Below the pieces are notes generated by a model. It saw only the letters and a program-made list of their open reading frames with translations, made no database searches and was not told the DNA's origin. Position numbers and translations under genes: made by a program. A DNA stretch of 64,000 nt, from contig JAZBRS010000037.1 in assembly GCA_037176725.1 (NCBI GenBank), positions 10,434,001 through 10,498,000 of the forward strand, given 5' to 3'. The stretch is from Posidonia oceanica (Eukaryota; Streptophyta; Magnoliopsida; Alismatales; Posidoniaceae). Below, one piece after another: positions 44,631 through 56,106 of the stretch (position 1 is its first letter; every line of letters begins with the position of its first letter).

Positions 44631-44990
44631 GGTGTTTTTCCTCGAATCAAATTCCCCTTGGATACACCATTAACTATGGCCTTCTTTCCCTTCGATTGAG
44701 CACCTGCGAGCTTTGGCAGCGGCCCCCACGTCGTACACAAGAGGCGGCTACAGTAAAGTGGTGACTCCATCGTGGAAATCAGACTTGACCTCACTGTTTG
44801 TTTTTTTTACGCCTCTTATCATCTTTTGATAACTTTTACCATTTTATCGGTGTTTTCCTCGAGTCGAACTCTCCTTGGATACACCATAAACTGTGGCCTT
44901 CTTTCCCTTCGGCCGGGCACTTGCGAGCTTTGGCAGTGGCCCCCGCGTCGTACGCGAGAGACGGTTACAGTAAAGTGGCGACTCCGCTGG
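44631..44990 (+). repeat. Tandem duplication of the LTR C end, including the primer-site start
   Basis: GGTGTTTTTCCTCGA (44631) recurs at 44849, and the two copies run in parallel to TGGTGACTCC (44759) and TGGCGACTCC (44976), an offset of 217-218 bp. The upstream copy carries a decayed primer site. Confidence 0.85.
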
Positions 44991-44995
44991 GGGAT
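44976..44995 (+). promoter_or_regulatory. Primer binding site, tRNA-Arg type (element C)
   Basis: TGGCGACTCCGCTGGGGGAT matches the complement of the recalled plant tRNA-Arg 3' end over 17 bases, with one extra G near the end. Confidence 0.88.
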
Positions 44996-46085
44996 ACTAG
45001 ACTCCGGCTTTGTGTCTTCTGCCTTTTGCTCATCTTGTGGTCTCTTCTTATTGCATCATTGCTCTAGCACTTTGTTACTTCGCTTAGGCTTATTTGCGAT
45101 GTCGTGATTGAATGTTCGTTCTCTTTTCACACCTACATATCATATCACCACACACACATGCCTTTAAATATACATGCCTTTTTTGATTTGTTGATTGTTT
45201 TCATTTCACAAATCATGCACACAACACCATCACATGCCATGCTCATGCCTTTTGATATGATGTATGATTTAGCATTGCCATGTTTGAATGTTTGTTTCCC
45301 CTTTCTTGCATTAATCCTAAGGTAAAGTAGAGATGTGATTGCCTCCTTCCTTGGTTTAACTTAAAAAATGCAAGTAAAAGTGACGCTTAGGCTTACTAGA
45401 GCTTCTACACCAACTTTTACCCCCTTGCGGTTAATAAAATGTGTAAGCTAAAAAACTTAATGCATACTTGCATGTTTGAGCATATAGGGCATGCATTCTT
45501 CTCCTCCTTGAGTTCGCCTATTAGTCTGAGAAGGATAGGTCCCGTCTGCCCGTTCCATCGCTTTGGCGATAGCACAGGTGGCTTGGCCTTGTCCTCCCTT
45601 GTCTGGGGTCGTGTCGGTGTTACTAGGAGGTACAACCCTTGCTTTGGTAGGTTGACGGCTCCCAAACGCACCACCTGTCATTGTCTGGCTTTGGCCAGGA
45701 TTTAGATGGGAGCCTTACTTTCCTGATCGAGTCGAAGACCTATACACCCTGTGTGGATCCGGAGTAGACAACCTACTAGGACACACTAGATTGGTGAGAG
45801 AGAGCATATTAGAGAGCATTCATATGCATATCATTCATACCACAACTAACAACATTTGCATTCATTTGTCAGGTCCTAACCTGTTTTGTTTGTTTTGTCC
45901 TTCAGGACTGTGAGCGAGTTCCCTTGCTGAAGCTCGAGTCTGTTTCTTTGCTCACACCCCTGTTGTGACACCTTTTTCTCGACCCTCCTTTCTCGAGTTA
46001 TCCGTCGAGTTCGACGATAGCTCGTCCTAGGCGTTGTCCTTCTGTTCCCTGTCGCAGTCCAGTTCTCACTCGCTCTCGGACCACC
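44996..46085 (+). other. Untranslated leader of element C
   Basis: No gene is seen. The stretch at 45480-45640 is shared with leaders A and B. The last 80 bases before the ATG resemble those of B. Confidence 0.6.
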
Positions 46086-47685
46086 ATGGCCAAGCAGGTC
46101 AGTGAGCCCATGTCCTCTGTCGCCTTGGAGGGGTCCCAGGTTTCGACCTCCCCTTCTGTGGCTTTGACCTCCACTGTTGGCCCTCGCACCTTTCTCTTTC
46201 AGGCATAGGGGAACCCTGGAATTTTTGGACATCATCTGGCTACCGTATCCCCGGGGACTGTCACCAAATCTGTCACGGTGACTACCCCTCAAGCCCCGAA
46301 AACGCTATATAATGTCCCGGGTCTTGCGCTTGACATCCCCACTACGACAGCATCTCCTGGTGTAGGATTCTGCCCTGTTGGACAGTTTGTGTCCCCACCT
46401 GTTGCACCCGTTCCTCCGCAGGCACTGCAATTCAGCATTCCCACTGACGGGACGGCTGAAGCGCAGTACCAGCACTTGTTAGGGCTTGTCCGGCACCTGC
46501 AGGGCATGGCTCTATCTGTCCGCCCTCTCGTGGCTCCTGAGGTCCCTCCCTTCCAGTTTCAGGCATCTCCCACAGCACCTCTGCCTCGGCCATCGCCATA
46601 GCTACTCACGGCTCCGACGATGGGGGCAACATCGCAACCTCCTGTGCACCCACTTCTCACTACACAGCATTCTACTCCTCTCTCTAGTGGCCACTCCTTC
46701 GGGATGGCAGGAACTCAACATCCTCTTGGTCCGTAGCCCGGCACCGTGCCGTTGCAGCAGCTGTTGTTCCCCCACTCTGCACCACCCATAGCACAGCATT
46801 CCGCTTTTCTTCCCCCCTTGCATCCACAGATTCAGGTTCCTGCATACACCCCACAGCACCACGCACCACTGCACAGGTATGTCGACCATCACGTCGCCTC
46901 ACCAGCCAACGCAATGGTGGATCCAGAGGATCACTTCGATGTGACCCAGATGGCGTATGCTAACCTCGCCCCAGCTGCATTTTCTCTACCAGTAGCAACA
47001 CCAGACACCCTCCTTAATAGGATGGGTGATATGGAGAGAGCACTCCGTCGAGTGCAGGGCAAGGAACGCCAATCCTTCGAGTATCGGGACCTCTGTTACT
47101 TCCCAGAGGCTGTACTCCCCATGAACTTCCGCGTCCCGGACTTTGACAAATACAACGGGAAGGGCTGCCCTATCTCCCATCTGCAGGCTTATTGTGGGGA
47201 CCTCACTCAACTTTAGGGCGATGAGAGGTTTCTTATCCGCCTGTTCCAAAAGAGTCTTACTAGCCCGGCTCTCAAGTGGTTCACTTCACTTGATATGGCC
47301 TCCATTAGGACCTAGAGCGCCCTCACCCAGGCGTTCATGGAATAGTACTCTTTAATCTTGACTAGATCCCAAAGTGGGAGGACCTAGTCTCCACTATGTA
47401 GAGACCCCATGAGCCGTTCGGGGAGTACGTTGGCCGATGGCGCGCGCTGGCCTCGTAGGTTTGAGATAGGCCCTCTGACGAGGAGTCTATTGAGATCCTC
47501 ATCCGAGGCTCGCTGCCATCCATTGGGGGTATGCTCAGTCTCCAATCTGTTACCACCTTTGCATCACTGATTCGGTCAGGCTCTTGCATAGAAGATGCAA
47601 TTCGCAGCGGCCGCTACCCCCAATCTCCGCGCTCGCCAGGCCGGACATCGTCCCCAACCGCAACAACAACAACAACTACATCATC

Positions 47686-47723
<38 letters not shown>

Positions 47724-48972
47724 CGGCAACAACCATGCCAGAAGGAGGGACCAGCCCAAGCCCACCGTTGCCTTCATTGATTCTCTTGCGGTGCAGTTCA
47801 ATCTGGTGGGCCACCCTGCGCCGAATCAAGTAGTTTATGCACCTGCACCTTCACACACTCCACAAATTGCACACACCGCCTAGCCGGTCTATCCTGTCGC
47901 ACCAGCCTGGCAAGGACAACGCCCTCCATAGAGACGATTTTGCGGGAACACGCGCCAATTCACAAAGCTTGTGGAACTGCTAAGCTCCATCTTGCTTAAG
48001 GTCACGTCGCTCCATAGGTTCCTCGAGGTTCGCCTGTTGCCAAACCCACTTCCACTGTGGTACAAGGCAGGCCTCTATTGCAGTTACCATCGAGCTGAGG
48101 GCCACTCGATGGATAACTATTTTACTTTGCGGGGAGCCATTCAGGATTTGATTGACCAAAAGGTCATCTCCATAAACACTCAGGAGGCGGCACCCACTTC
48201 TGCACCTCTGCATGCATCCACCCCTGCATCATCTCTAGCTTCCCCTCACCCTAGCATCTTGCATCGGCCTTTGCCTGAGCACTCTGGCTCGGGAGGCACC
48301 GGGACCTCAGGAGTCCACGCTCTCTTCCCTTCTGGGCCCACTACGTCCGTAGTGGACCCCTCTTCTTTAATTCATTGTGCTTTGGATCCCTTTCCGATAG
48401 CTTTGTACAATTCTGTTCTCGCCGACTCTGAATCGACCATCCAAATGATACAGCTGAACGCTGAGCCAGGGCCTTCCGCTGCTCGGACCACCATGCAACA
48501 ACCGGCGGAACCACCTATTTGCCTGCTGGCCAAGCCACAACTAGAGCCTCTTTAGCCCTCCTCCCGATTTACTCCACCAGCAAGCCCAGCCTATCCACTA
48601 CCAACCCCCCTAGAGCTTGCGGCCTGCATACTTGTGGTCATTTATCTGACCCGGGACACCCATAGAGTCTCGTATGACTACGCCACAGAAATGTGCGTAG
48701 AGGTCACGCATTCGGGAAGGGTGTTCAGGCCTCCAGCTTCGGTAGCCAAGCCTACCGCCTCAGAAGCCGCACCCACTCCACCAGCAAAGTAAACCACCAA
48801 ACCACCCCAGGCAGAGGACCCCATTCAACCCTCTACTTCTCTTCCCTCTGCCTCCACCCAGAAAGGCCAGCCCAGTGCCGACATCACCGCCTAGCTTAAG
48901 AGGGTAAAGGCCGACATCTCCATTTGGAACCTGATCCACTCTTCTACGGAGCACCGAGAGGCCTTCCTCTGT
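46086..48972 (+). pseudogene. gag: Broken gag and gag-protease linker, element C
   Basis: Starts MAKQVSEP and can be aligned along its length to the intact A frame. The capsid core (DKYNGKGCPISHLQAYCGDL, SPALKWFTSLDM, EYVGRWRALAS) is recognisable. A long Asn run comes from an AAC microsatellite. The knuckle-like CSYHRAEGHSMDNY has lost its last Cys (now Tyr). A single-base deletion near 47350 and a second indel near 47620 shift the frame. Stops are mainly TAG: 46206, 46599, 46734, 47214, 47313 and 47343 in the first frame, others after. Most replace CAG or TGG codons of A. Not functional. Confidence 0.88.
47661..47734 (+). repeat. (AAC)n microsatellite within gag of element C
   Basis: About two dozen AAC/CAA units with two short breaks. 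In the gag frame they code for Asn. A has a shorter, mixed Asn/Ser stretch at the same place, so the run expanded in C. Confidence 0.92.
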
Positions 48973-50016
48973 GTGTTCCAGGCAGCCCATGTATCCCAGA
49001 CCATCAAGCCGGCGACCCTTGAGAGCATGGTGGCCATGATTGCGGAATCCCACTTCATCTCTTTCTCGAGTGACGAGCTGCCCTCGGCAGGGACCTGCCA
49101 CAACAAGCCCCTCTTCGTCATGGTGCAGTACAACAATCTCTGCATCCCTCTGACCCTGGTTGATAACGGTGCAGGTCTTAATGTCTGCCCCTTGCACACC
49201 GCAAGCAAACTCAGATTCAAAGCCGAGGATATCACACCAGTCACCAAAGGGATGACGTCATTTGACAACACACACCACGACGCTCTGGGAGCTCTGGTTA
49301 TCCCCCTTGCCATCGGCCCAGTGCTATTCGATGTGGACTTCTTCGTCGTCGATTGGGAGCCGTCTTGCAATCTCCTGTTGGGACGCCCTTGGCTACACCA
49401 ACATCAGGTGGTCCCCTCAACTCTCCACCGAATGATAAAGTTTTGTCGTGGTGACGAAATTATTGTTGTCATGGCCGAAAACTTTGACGGAGAGGGAGGC
49501 AAGGCGGTCTCCTCAGTTTCCCCACAGACTGTCTCCTTTGATTCTAAACCCACCGACATTATGTATCGCGTTAATCGGTTTGAACCGGTTGACTTCCTTC
49601 CTGATCTCGTGCGTGTCAATCTTTCGACCGCTCACAGAAACCCTTCTCAGATGGTCGAGAATCTTTGTCACAGGTGGGGCTACAAGCACGGGACACCGCT
49701 CGGGCTGCATGGCCAAGGGATCGCTTAGCCAATCACAGCCAAAGAGAGGAGAGACCACGAAGGTCTCGGTTACGACTGGCAACCACGTAAGGACGCATAC
49801 CAACGCGGGAAGAATCAGAGGATGATCATCCCTTTGGGTTTATCTAATTTCGTCAGTGCAGGTATTCTTGATCCCAACCTCAACGAAGCCACAGCACAGG
49901 CGGAACTACACTCAAGTCCCCCACTGCCATCAGAGGAGTGGGTCAATGTCGAAGACTGGTACTCAGATGAAGAGCAGTCAAAGACAGATGCAATGCAGAC
50001 CAACAAGGAGATCTAG
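48973..50016 (+). pseudogene. pro: Aspartic protease and G-patch-like region, element C
   Basis: LVDNGAGLNVCPLHTASKL carries the active-site position as Asp-Asn-Gly, a variant seen in Tat-type proteases in place of Asp-Ser/Thr-Gly. NLLLGRPWLHQH is the C-terminal flap region. Downstream, RWGYKHGTPLGLHGQGI and GLGYDWQP resemble the Gly-rich G-patch that follows protease in this clade, with some key Gly lost. The frame is open from 48973 to a TAG at 49726, then continues in the same frame to a TAG at 50014. The linker (50017-50649) stays in frame, is Pro/Ser/Val-rich and holds three more TAG codons. Confidence 0.82.
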
Positions 50017-50649
50017 CCAGATCCCCTAGTATCCCGGTCAGTTCGCTTCTCCCTACCTCCTATAGTCATAACAGTTTTGGCAGATGCAGCATCAGGGTTG
50101 ACAATCTCTCATCCCTGCACAGTGTCACCAGTTTGCCCATCAGTTGCAGTAGTGGCTCCGCAGTCAGGAGCACATCTCTAGAAACCACCATCCAGCCCGC
50201 CCACAATAGCAATCACCTCAGCACTGCGGCCCTTTCCCCTAGTGAGGAGCTTTGCCAGTTCAGTAGGTCTTCCCGCTTTGCTAGTGGCATCGTCCATGAC
50301 GCAAGTGGCTCCTACAACCATACAGCCACCTATTTCAAAGAATCAAGTCTTGTGTTGGGACCACATGGTGTCCGCGGCCACACCCACAGTGTCACCACCT
50401 ATCGGAGGAGTCCCATCGCCCGGCACGGCCGTCCAGCTATCGGCCTTCCCAAGCGTCAAGCCAGACTGTCCTCCAAACCTGCCAATACAGATGGCACGCT
50501 CGTCATGGCAGGTCCCTCAGCCACTAATCCAGTTGGCAGCCAGAGCAGTCACCCCAAGACGAGGAAGTTTCGAGTAGCAGGCTTGTTAGCCGTGCAATGC
50601 CTACTTTGTCGACCTCGCTCTCGACGAAGAAGAGGGAGCTATCATAGAG

Positions 50650-52251
50650 GTGCAAGTGGAGAGCGAGCTCGGAGACCTGGAGTTATTGTTTCAGGAGCAG
50701 CTGGCGGTATTTGCAGAAGACGCCGCTGAATTGAATGCCACAAGGAAAGGGAAGGCGGTGGTTACAGATCATATACCCGCACATCCTCCTCAGCGACAAG
50801 ACCACCCATCCATCATGGTCCTGGAAGAAACAGCAACTTCACCACCCACTAGACCAGTTGAGCTAATCACTCCGCACCAGGGAGGCGAGTCTAGATGGTT
50901 TATACAACGCCTGCTTCGTTTGGGCAGTGTAGCAGAAATAAGCAGTCCAACCAACTTGCCAAGGGACAGTCACCAGATCAGGGCACTCCCCGCTAGTACA
51001 TCAGAAACCGCAGAGGAGAATACAGTAGCAGTAACAGCGGCAGTAGCAGTAATAGTGGAGGTAGAAGGATCTGGACAATCAGCAGATCCGGAAGCCACCA
51101 GGGCAGAGCCTATGCAGCGGGTATACAGAAACACACGGGTTAGCATGACCATCCTGAAGTGCCACCAGGGCCAGGATGCAGAACAGATTTGCTCCTTCGA
51201 TGTCACAAATCCAACCTTTGAGAAGGAGATCCTCTCGGAACTCATAGCTTATGAGGAGGAGGATACAGGCATAGAAGAGAATGACGAACCTTTGCCTGAG
51301 TTCCAACCCTTCGGCGACGATCCAAAAGGACCAAACCTACATGTCGAGGAGGAAACAGAGATCATCAACATCGGCACGGCCGAGGACATTAAGCAGGTCC
51401 GTATCAGCACCAAATTGTCCCCCCAAGCCCGGGAAGAGTTCATTGCATTCCTCACGAAATATGCAGACATCTTCGCTTGGAGCTATGATGATATGGTTGG
51501 CTTAGATGTCGAGATAGTGGTACACACGCTACGACTAGACCCAGATGTGAAGCCAGTTAAGCAGAAGCTCAGGAGATGGCGATCACAGTGGTTGTTGATG
51601 ATCAAAGAAGAAATTATGAAGCAGCATGATGTTAGCTTCCTCAAGGTCGTACTGTACCCCAAATGGCTCGCAAATGTTGTGCCCGTGCCTAAGAAGGATG
51701 GAAAAGTCCGCATGTGCATCGACTACAGAGATCTGAACAAAGCCAGTCCCAAGGACGACTTCCCTTTGCCACACATAGACTTCCTGGTAGACAATACAGC
51801 AGACCACAAGATGCTATCCTTCATGGATGGCTTTTCAGGCTACAATCAGATCAAAATGGTAGAAGAAGACATGGAGAAGACATCTTTCATCACCCTTTGG
51901 GGAGTCTTCTGCTACAGAGTAATGCCGTTCGGACTAAAGAATGCCGGGGCAACTTATCAAAGGGCAATGACGACTCTATTCCACGACCTCATGCACCAAG
52001 AAGTGGAGGTCTACGTGGACGACATGATTGCCAAGTCTCGGGAGCCCGAAGGCCATCTCACCTGCCTGAAGAAGCTATTCGACTGCCTCAGGCGCTATAA
52101 GCTCAGGCTCAATCCCAACAAGTGCGTCTTCGGCTTATCATCCAGAAAACTCCTAGGCTATATCGTCAGCCAGAGGGGAATTGAGGTAGATCCTGGCAAA
52201 GCCCGAGCCATCGTAGAAATACCATCCCCTGCCACTGAAAAGGAGGTCTGA
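50650..52251 (+). pseudogene. pol: Reverse transcriptase, element C
   Basis: This is the longest open frame of C (533 codons). After an acidic linker, EEFIAFLTKYADIFAWSYDDM begins the region before the polymerase. VRMCIDYRDLNKASPKDDFP and MDGFSGYNQIKM are canonical Ty3/gypsy motifs, MPFGLKNAGATYQRAM follows, and YVDD at residues 455-458 is the intact catalytic box. The frame ends in TGA at 52249-52251, where relatives have an Arg codon (CGA), and similarity continues directly beyond. The enzyme core is complete, but the polyprotein is broken on both sides. No intron between protease and polymerase is evident, unlike typical Ogre. Confidence 0.9.
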
Positions 52252-52830
52252 GGACTAATGGGACGAATGCAATATATCAGTTGATTCATTGCACAGCTTA
52301 CCCCCATCTACGAGCCGATCTTCAAGCTCCTAAGGAAGAATGCACAGATCAAGTGGAGCGACGAATGCCAAGCTGTGTTCGAAAAGATCAAGCTTCCCGT
52401 CTTGGTTCCTCCCACAGCAGGAAGACCATTGCTGCTGTACCTCTCAACAACATAGCACTCTGTAGGCGCAGTCTTGGGCCAGCATGATGTGTCAGGTCGC
52501 AAAGAGCGCGTCATTTACTACCTGAGCAAGAAGTTCAATGACTGTGAAGCCAGGTATACAATGATCAAGAAAGCTTGCCTTTCCCTAGTCTAGGCTGCAC
52601 AAAAGCTGAGGCACTATATGATGGCCTACCCCGTTCTACTTTTGTGCCGGCATGATCCAATGAAATATCTATTCCAGAAGCCCACACAAGTAGGCCGATG
52701 CGTCAAGTGGCAAGTGCTTTTATCTCAGTACGACATCACCTTCGTCACCCAGAAGTCAATGAAGGGACAAGCTGTAGTAGATCACCTGGCCGACTTACCA
52801 TTGCCTGAATATCAGCCCCTGTAGACGTAG
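52252..52830 (+). pseudogene. pol: RNase H (connection and first domain), element C
   Basis: It continues the polymerase frame: MQYIS, then FIAQLTPIYEPIFKLLRK (connection), GRPLLLYLSTT, then HSVGAVLGQHD, VIYYLSKKFNDCEARYT, and KWQVLLSQYDITFVTQKSMKGQAVVDHLAD. These are the usual Ty3/gypsy RNase H landmarks. Stops: TGA at 52282 and TAG near 52456, 52591, 52822 and 52828. A short in-frame deletion lies before VLVPPTAGRP. Confidence 0.85.
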
Positions 52831-53193
52831 TTCCCTGATGAGGACATCTTGTTCGCTGGGAAGATTCCGAACAGAAGGATCCCAAGGACGAGTTTCAATG
52901 GCACATGTATTTTGATGGCACCGTCAATAAAAGAGGTAGAGGCATCAGAGCAGTCCTAGCAACACCATAGGGAGAACTAATCCCATCTGCCAGGAAAATG
53001 ACCTTCATCTGCACCAACAACGAGGCAGAATACGAAGCCTGTATCCTGGGACTACGAGTTGCACTCGAGCATGGTGTGTGGAAACTGCATGTGCACGGCA
53101 ATGCAATGCTGGTCGTCTCCCAGTCAATGGCGATTGGAGGACCAAAGACCCCAAGCTGGTGCCATACCATGAATGCCTGCTGGAACTTGTAGA
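52831..53193 (+). pseudogene. pol: Second, archaeal-type RNase H, element C (truncated)
   Basis: WHMYFDGTVNKRGRGIRAVL holds the first catalytic Asp in its usual setting, and CTNNEAEYEACILGLRVAL holds the catalytic Glu region. A second RNase H after the first is the hallmark of the Tat clade. A frameshift lies near 52860, one TAG follows ATP, and another shift lies near 53110 before the DWRTKDPKLVPYHECL segment. Element D's LTR cuts the domain at 53194, so integrase is not seen. Confidence 0.88.
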
Positions 53194-54730
53194 TGTCCTA
53201 TTTTTGCATTTCTAAGAGCTCTTCTGAGGATAGAAACCTTGAGGCGCCCCAAGTCTCGTGCCTAAGTTTTGATAACACATCTTCCAGATATTCCTTGACT
53301 TCTTTAAAGTATCACTTGATCCTACCTAGACTCGGGTTGTTGGCTGTGGCAGAGCTAACTCACTCAGGCTCGTAACAAGTCCGAGTACCCTGGGTATCCT
53401 TCACTTCTGCTCAGATTTAAAACTAGATTTGAGTTAACAGAGATGCCTCCTTGATTTCATAAACTATCTGTGGTTTCCTAGCCTTCTATCTTGTTTCCTC
53501 TGACAAAAACCCAGGAAAACGGCTAGAAATGACCTAAGCTTGCTAGTTGCTAGTTAGGGAGGCGACTCAGGTAGTTGCCTTCTAGAGAGGTGACTATGCC
53601 CGTCACCCATTGCCCAGCCAACTGCTTCAGAAGCTGACATCAGAGGCGGCTCAGTCAAAAGCGATCTAAGGAGGTGACCCACATGGACGCCACCTGGAAA
53701 GGCGACTGGGCAATCGTGGGCAGCGGTTGCTTCCCACGATCCCCTCAACCCTCAGGCGCCAGCTCATCAAGCGGCTAAACGGTTGTGGAACTGCCTCGGT
53801 CTTCTCCATGATCCTTGACCATTAGGTGTCACTCCATGCGGCGACCAATAATCGTGGCTCCTTTTGAACCACTTTTCCACAGTTATTTCCCACTACCCCC
53901 TCGACCGTTAGGCGCCAGCTCAACCGGCGACTAACAGTCGTGGCCTCGTTTCCGGGTCTTCCCACACTTTGACTGAGCGGTTGCTAGCCTTAGTCGCCAG
54001 CTCGACCGGCGACTAACCCTAACTGCCACTTTTCTAGAATTTCATGAACTCCAACCGTCCTCATCATCCTAGAGTCTATAAATAGACCCCCTAGGCCAGT
54101 GGTTTGAGGGTCGGAATTTTTGAGAGAGAAATCCCCTCCAAAGAGGAATTTGCAAAAGAGGCAGAGCCCTGTCAGTTGTGAGCCACCTTCGGAGAGCTAG
54201 ATTTCCAATCCAGAAACTCTATCTCCTATCCCCAATAGGCTACCAACCTAGGCTTCTACCTCCGATCCCAGAGATCCTCAGCTACGTCGGAGCTTCGATT
54301 GTGCTTCCTTCCAACCTCATTTTACACAGCATAAGGGTGAAAGGGAGTATCTTCCTCCAATCTAATTTCTCATTGCATTTTTACATTCCTTAGCATAGGA
54401 CCCATAGCATATGCATGCGGGGAAAAATCCCTGGCTAGTATTTGTTTTTTTTAAGTCATGTCGTTTCATTCACTTCGGTTGCTGACTACTACACTTGAGC
54501 TATTTAGATCTATGTTGTTTTGTTTTGAAGGAAATGAAGGAATTTACGTAGCACGAGGAAGCCGCTAGGCGACATCTAGCCGTCGATCTAGTGGTTCGAG
54601 GACCCACATCATCACAATCTCCCCCAGGTGTCTTGTCTACCCAAAGGCGAGTGGCGATCACAACTAAGCTGTCGACGTACGTGGAAGCACCGGCATCTTC
54701 AACTCAAGCACCCCCAAAAATCCTTCCACA
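53194..54730 (+). repeat. 5' LTR of element D (about 1.5 kb)
   Basis: The proposed ends are TGTCCTATTT and TTCCACA. Much of U3 (53560-54020) is made of GGCGAC/GTCGCC motifs, including a 9-bp inverted repeat TTAGTCGCC/GGCGACTAA near 53990-54015. A clear TATA box lies at 54077. The right edge depends on the primer-site call. Confidence 0.6.
54077..54084 (+). promoter_or_regulatory. TATA box in LTR D
   Basis: AGTCTATAAATAGACCCC is an excellent plant TATA context, about 880 bp into the LTR. Confidence 0.75.
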
Positions 54731-54736
54731 GTTCTC

Positions 54737-54754
54737 TGGCGATCACGGTGGGAC
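54737..54754 (+). promoter_or_regulatory. Candidate primer binding site, element D
   Basis: TGGCGATCACGGTGGGAC resembles the TGGCGCC-type primer sites of several plant gypsy elements. I cannot name the matching tRNA with confidence. Confidence 0.4.
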
Positions 54755-56106
54755 TTGGCTTTAGCCAACCCCCGTGCTACGTAAGTCAATTCCTTCCTTC
54801 CTTTCCATCATTCTCATAGATCTAAGAGTAGTTTTTTGGTTCGGGTAACCGTGCGCTTAGGTTTTCACGGTATCTCAGACCTTTTCCTATTTTTTTTTTT
54901 TCTGTTTCTAACATCAGTAAAATCCCAAGCCTCAAAAGTTGGGACCATTTTACTGAAGTCAGAAGACTGTGCTACGAGCCGCCCGTCTTAGAAGCACCTG
55001 TCCTAGCCGCTCCTCCAGAGGGCGATTGACAGAGATGCCATTTACATAGGCGACTCCACCCAGTCCATTTTTACTACAGACCTTTTGGTTTTTTTTTTTC
55101 TATATTTTGTGTTGTATTTTTAGATCTGCAGTAGCATTAAAAAAAAAAAAAATTTCTCCTGTCCACTATGTCCTAATTTTCTATTTTTTAATGGTTTTTA
55201 GATTTGCTTGTGTCCACCCTTAAGGTGGAAACTAGTTGTTTAGTATTAAAGTTGAAGTTCCTTGAGGAAGTCTTCCTCTAACTAGAACAGTTAACCTGAG
55301 TGAACTCGGGCCAGTGCAAGTCACTCTCCCATACTCAGCGTTAACTGCAATAGTTAGATCAAGATCTCAAGGTGTCCCAAGTGTTGTTATTGGCTCCTCT
55401 CTCTCCCTGAGCCAACAGTAAAAATTGGTAGATACTTTACGCTTTAGTATTTCGTGTTTACTTCCTGCTTTATGGTTTGTTAAGTGCCGAGCCTAAGGAC
55501 AGAATCCTAGGTGGAGGGTCCCTCTTTAGAGAGACAAGCCCCCCATCTAGGCCCCTCTTGGTGGACCCTAAAGAAGGTCAAGGAGGAGTACCTAAAAGCC
55601 AACCAATCCCAATTACTTGTGACCCACGCAGGTTTAATTAATCAATCCATTAATTAAATACTTAAACAAGTAAAAGCAACGCATTGTTTGAAACCTGTTC
55701 TCATTTTCTTTCCTGACTGTTGCGTGGTCTGTCCAAGACAGACCTAGTTTGTTGACTGAACAAGAGGCATAGCCGCCTGCTCAGGAGACGGCTCGCTCAG
55801 CTGCCAGTGAAAACGGTGACTTGTTTGGCCGCCAGTAATATAGGCGACTACAGGGGACCCTACGTTTCAGTGCCTTGATTGCAGGGATTATACATGTTAC
55901 TGTTCACGAGGTTGTAAGCACAAACTGTTTTAATTTCTGTTAATTTTCTTTCATTCCATCGAGTCTGTATTAATTAGTGTTACTTGAGTTTGTAATTTCT
56001 TTTTTTATCTTCTGTAATAGTCTAGAAAAGCAAAAGCAAGAAAAAAAGGAAACAAAGAAGAGACAAAAGCAAAAAAAGAAAAGACAAGAGAAAAAAGAAA
56101 AGAAAA
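54755..56106 (+). other. Untranslated leader of element D
   Basis: No gene is recognised. It contains T- and A-runs (54888-54901, 55137-55152), short GC-rich patches and an A/G-rich last 100 bases before the gag ATG. Confidence 0.5.

Larger units (their letters stand above)
42342..44968 (+). repeat. 5' LTR of element C (about 2.6 kb)
   Basis: It begins TGTAGACACCC and ends GGTTACA; the primer site follows after GTAAAG. It contains a 59-bp duplication, a TATA box, a 95-bp tandem repeat, the conserved near-end block (44374-44465), an internal primer-site copy TGGCGACTCC (44573-44582) and a 217-bp end duplication. The motif TCTCGCGTTTT occurs at about 42657, 43706 and 43920, with a related TCTCGCGTGG near 42602. 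Confidence 0.85.
42342..53193 (+). mobile_element. Element C: Tat/Ogre-like with recognisable gag-pol
   Basis: Plus-strand element with 5' LTR (42342-44968), tRNA-Arg primer site (44976-44995), leader, and a gag-protease-RT-RNase H-second RNase H series that is cut at 53193 by element D. Integrase and the 3' LTR are outside the window. The second, archaeal-type RNase H after the normal RNase H marks the Tat clade. It inserted into the 3' LTR of B (likely target GTTGC, 42337-42341; second copy not in the window). Confidence 0.9.
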
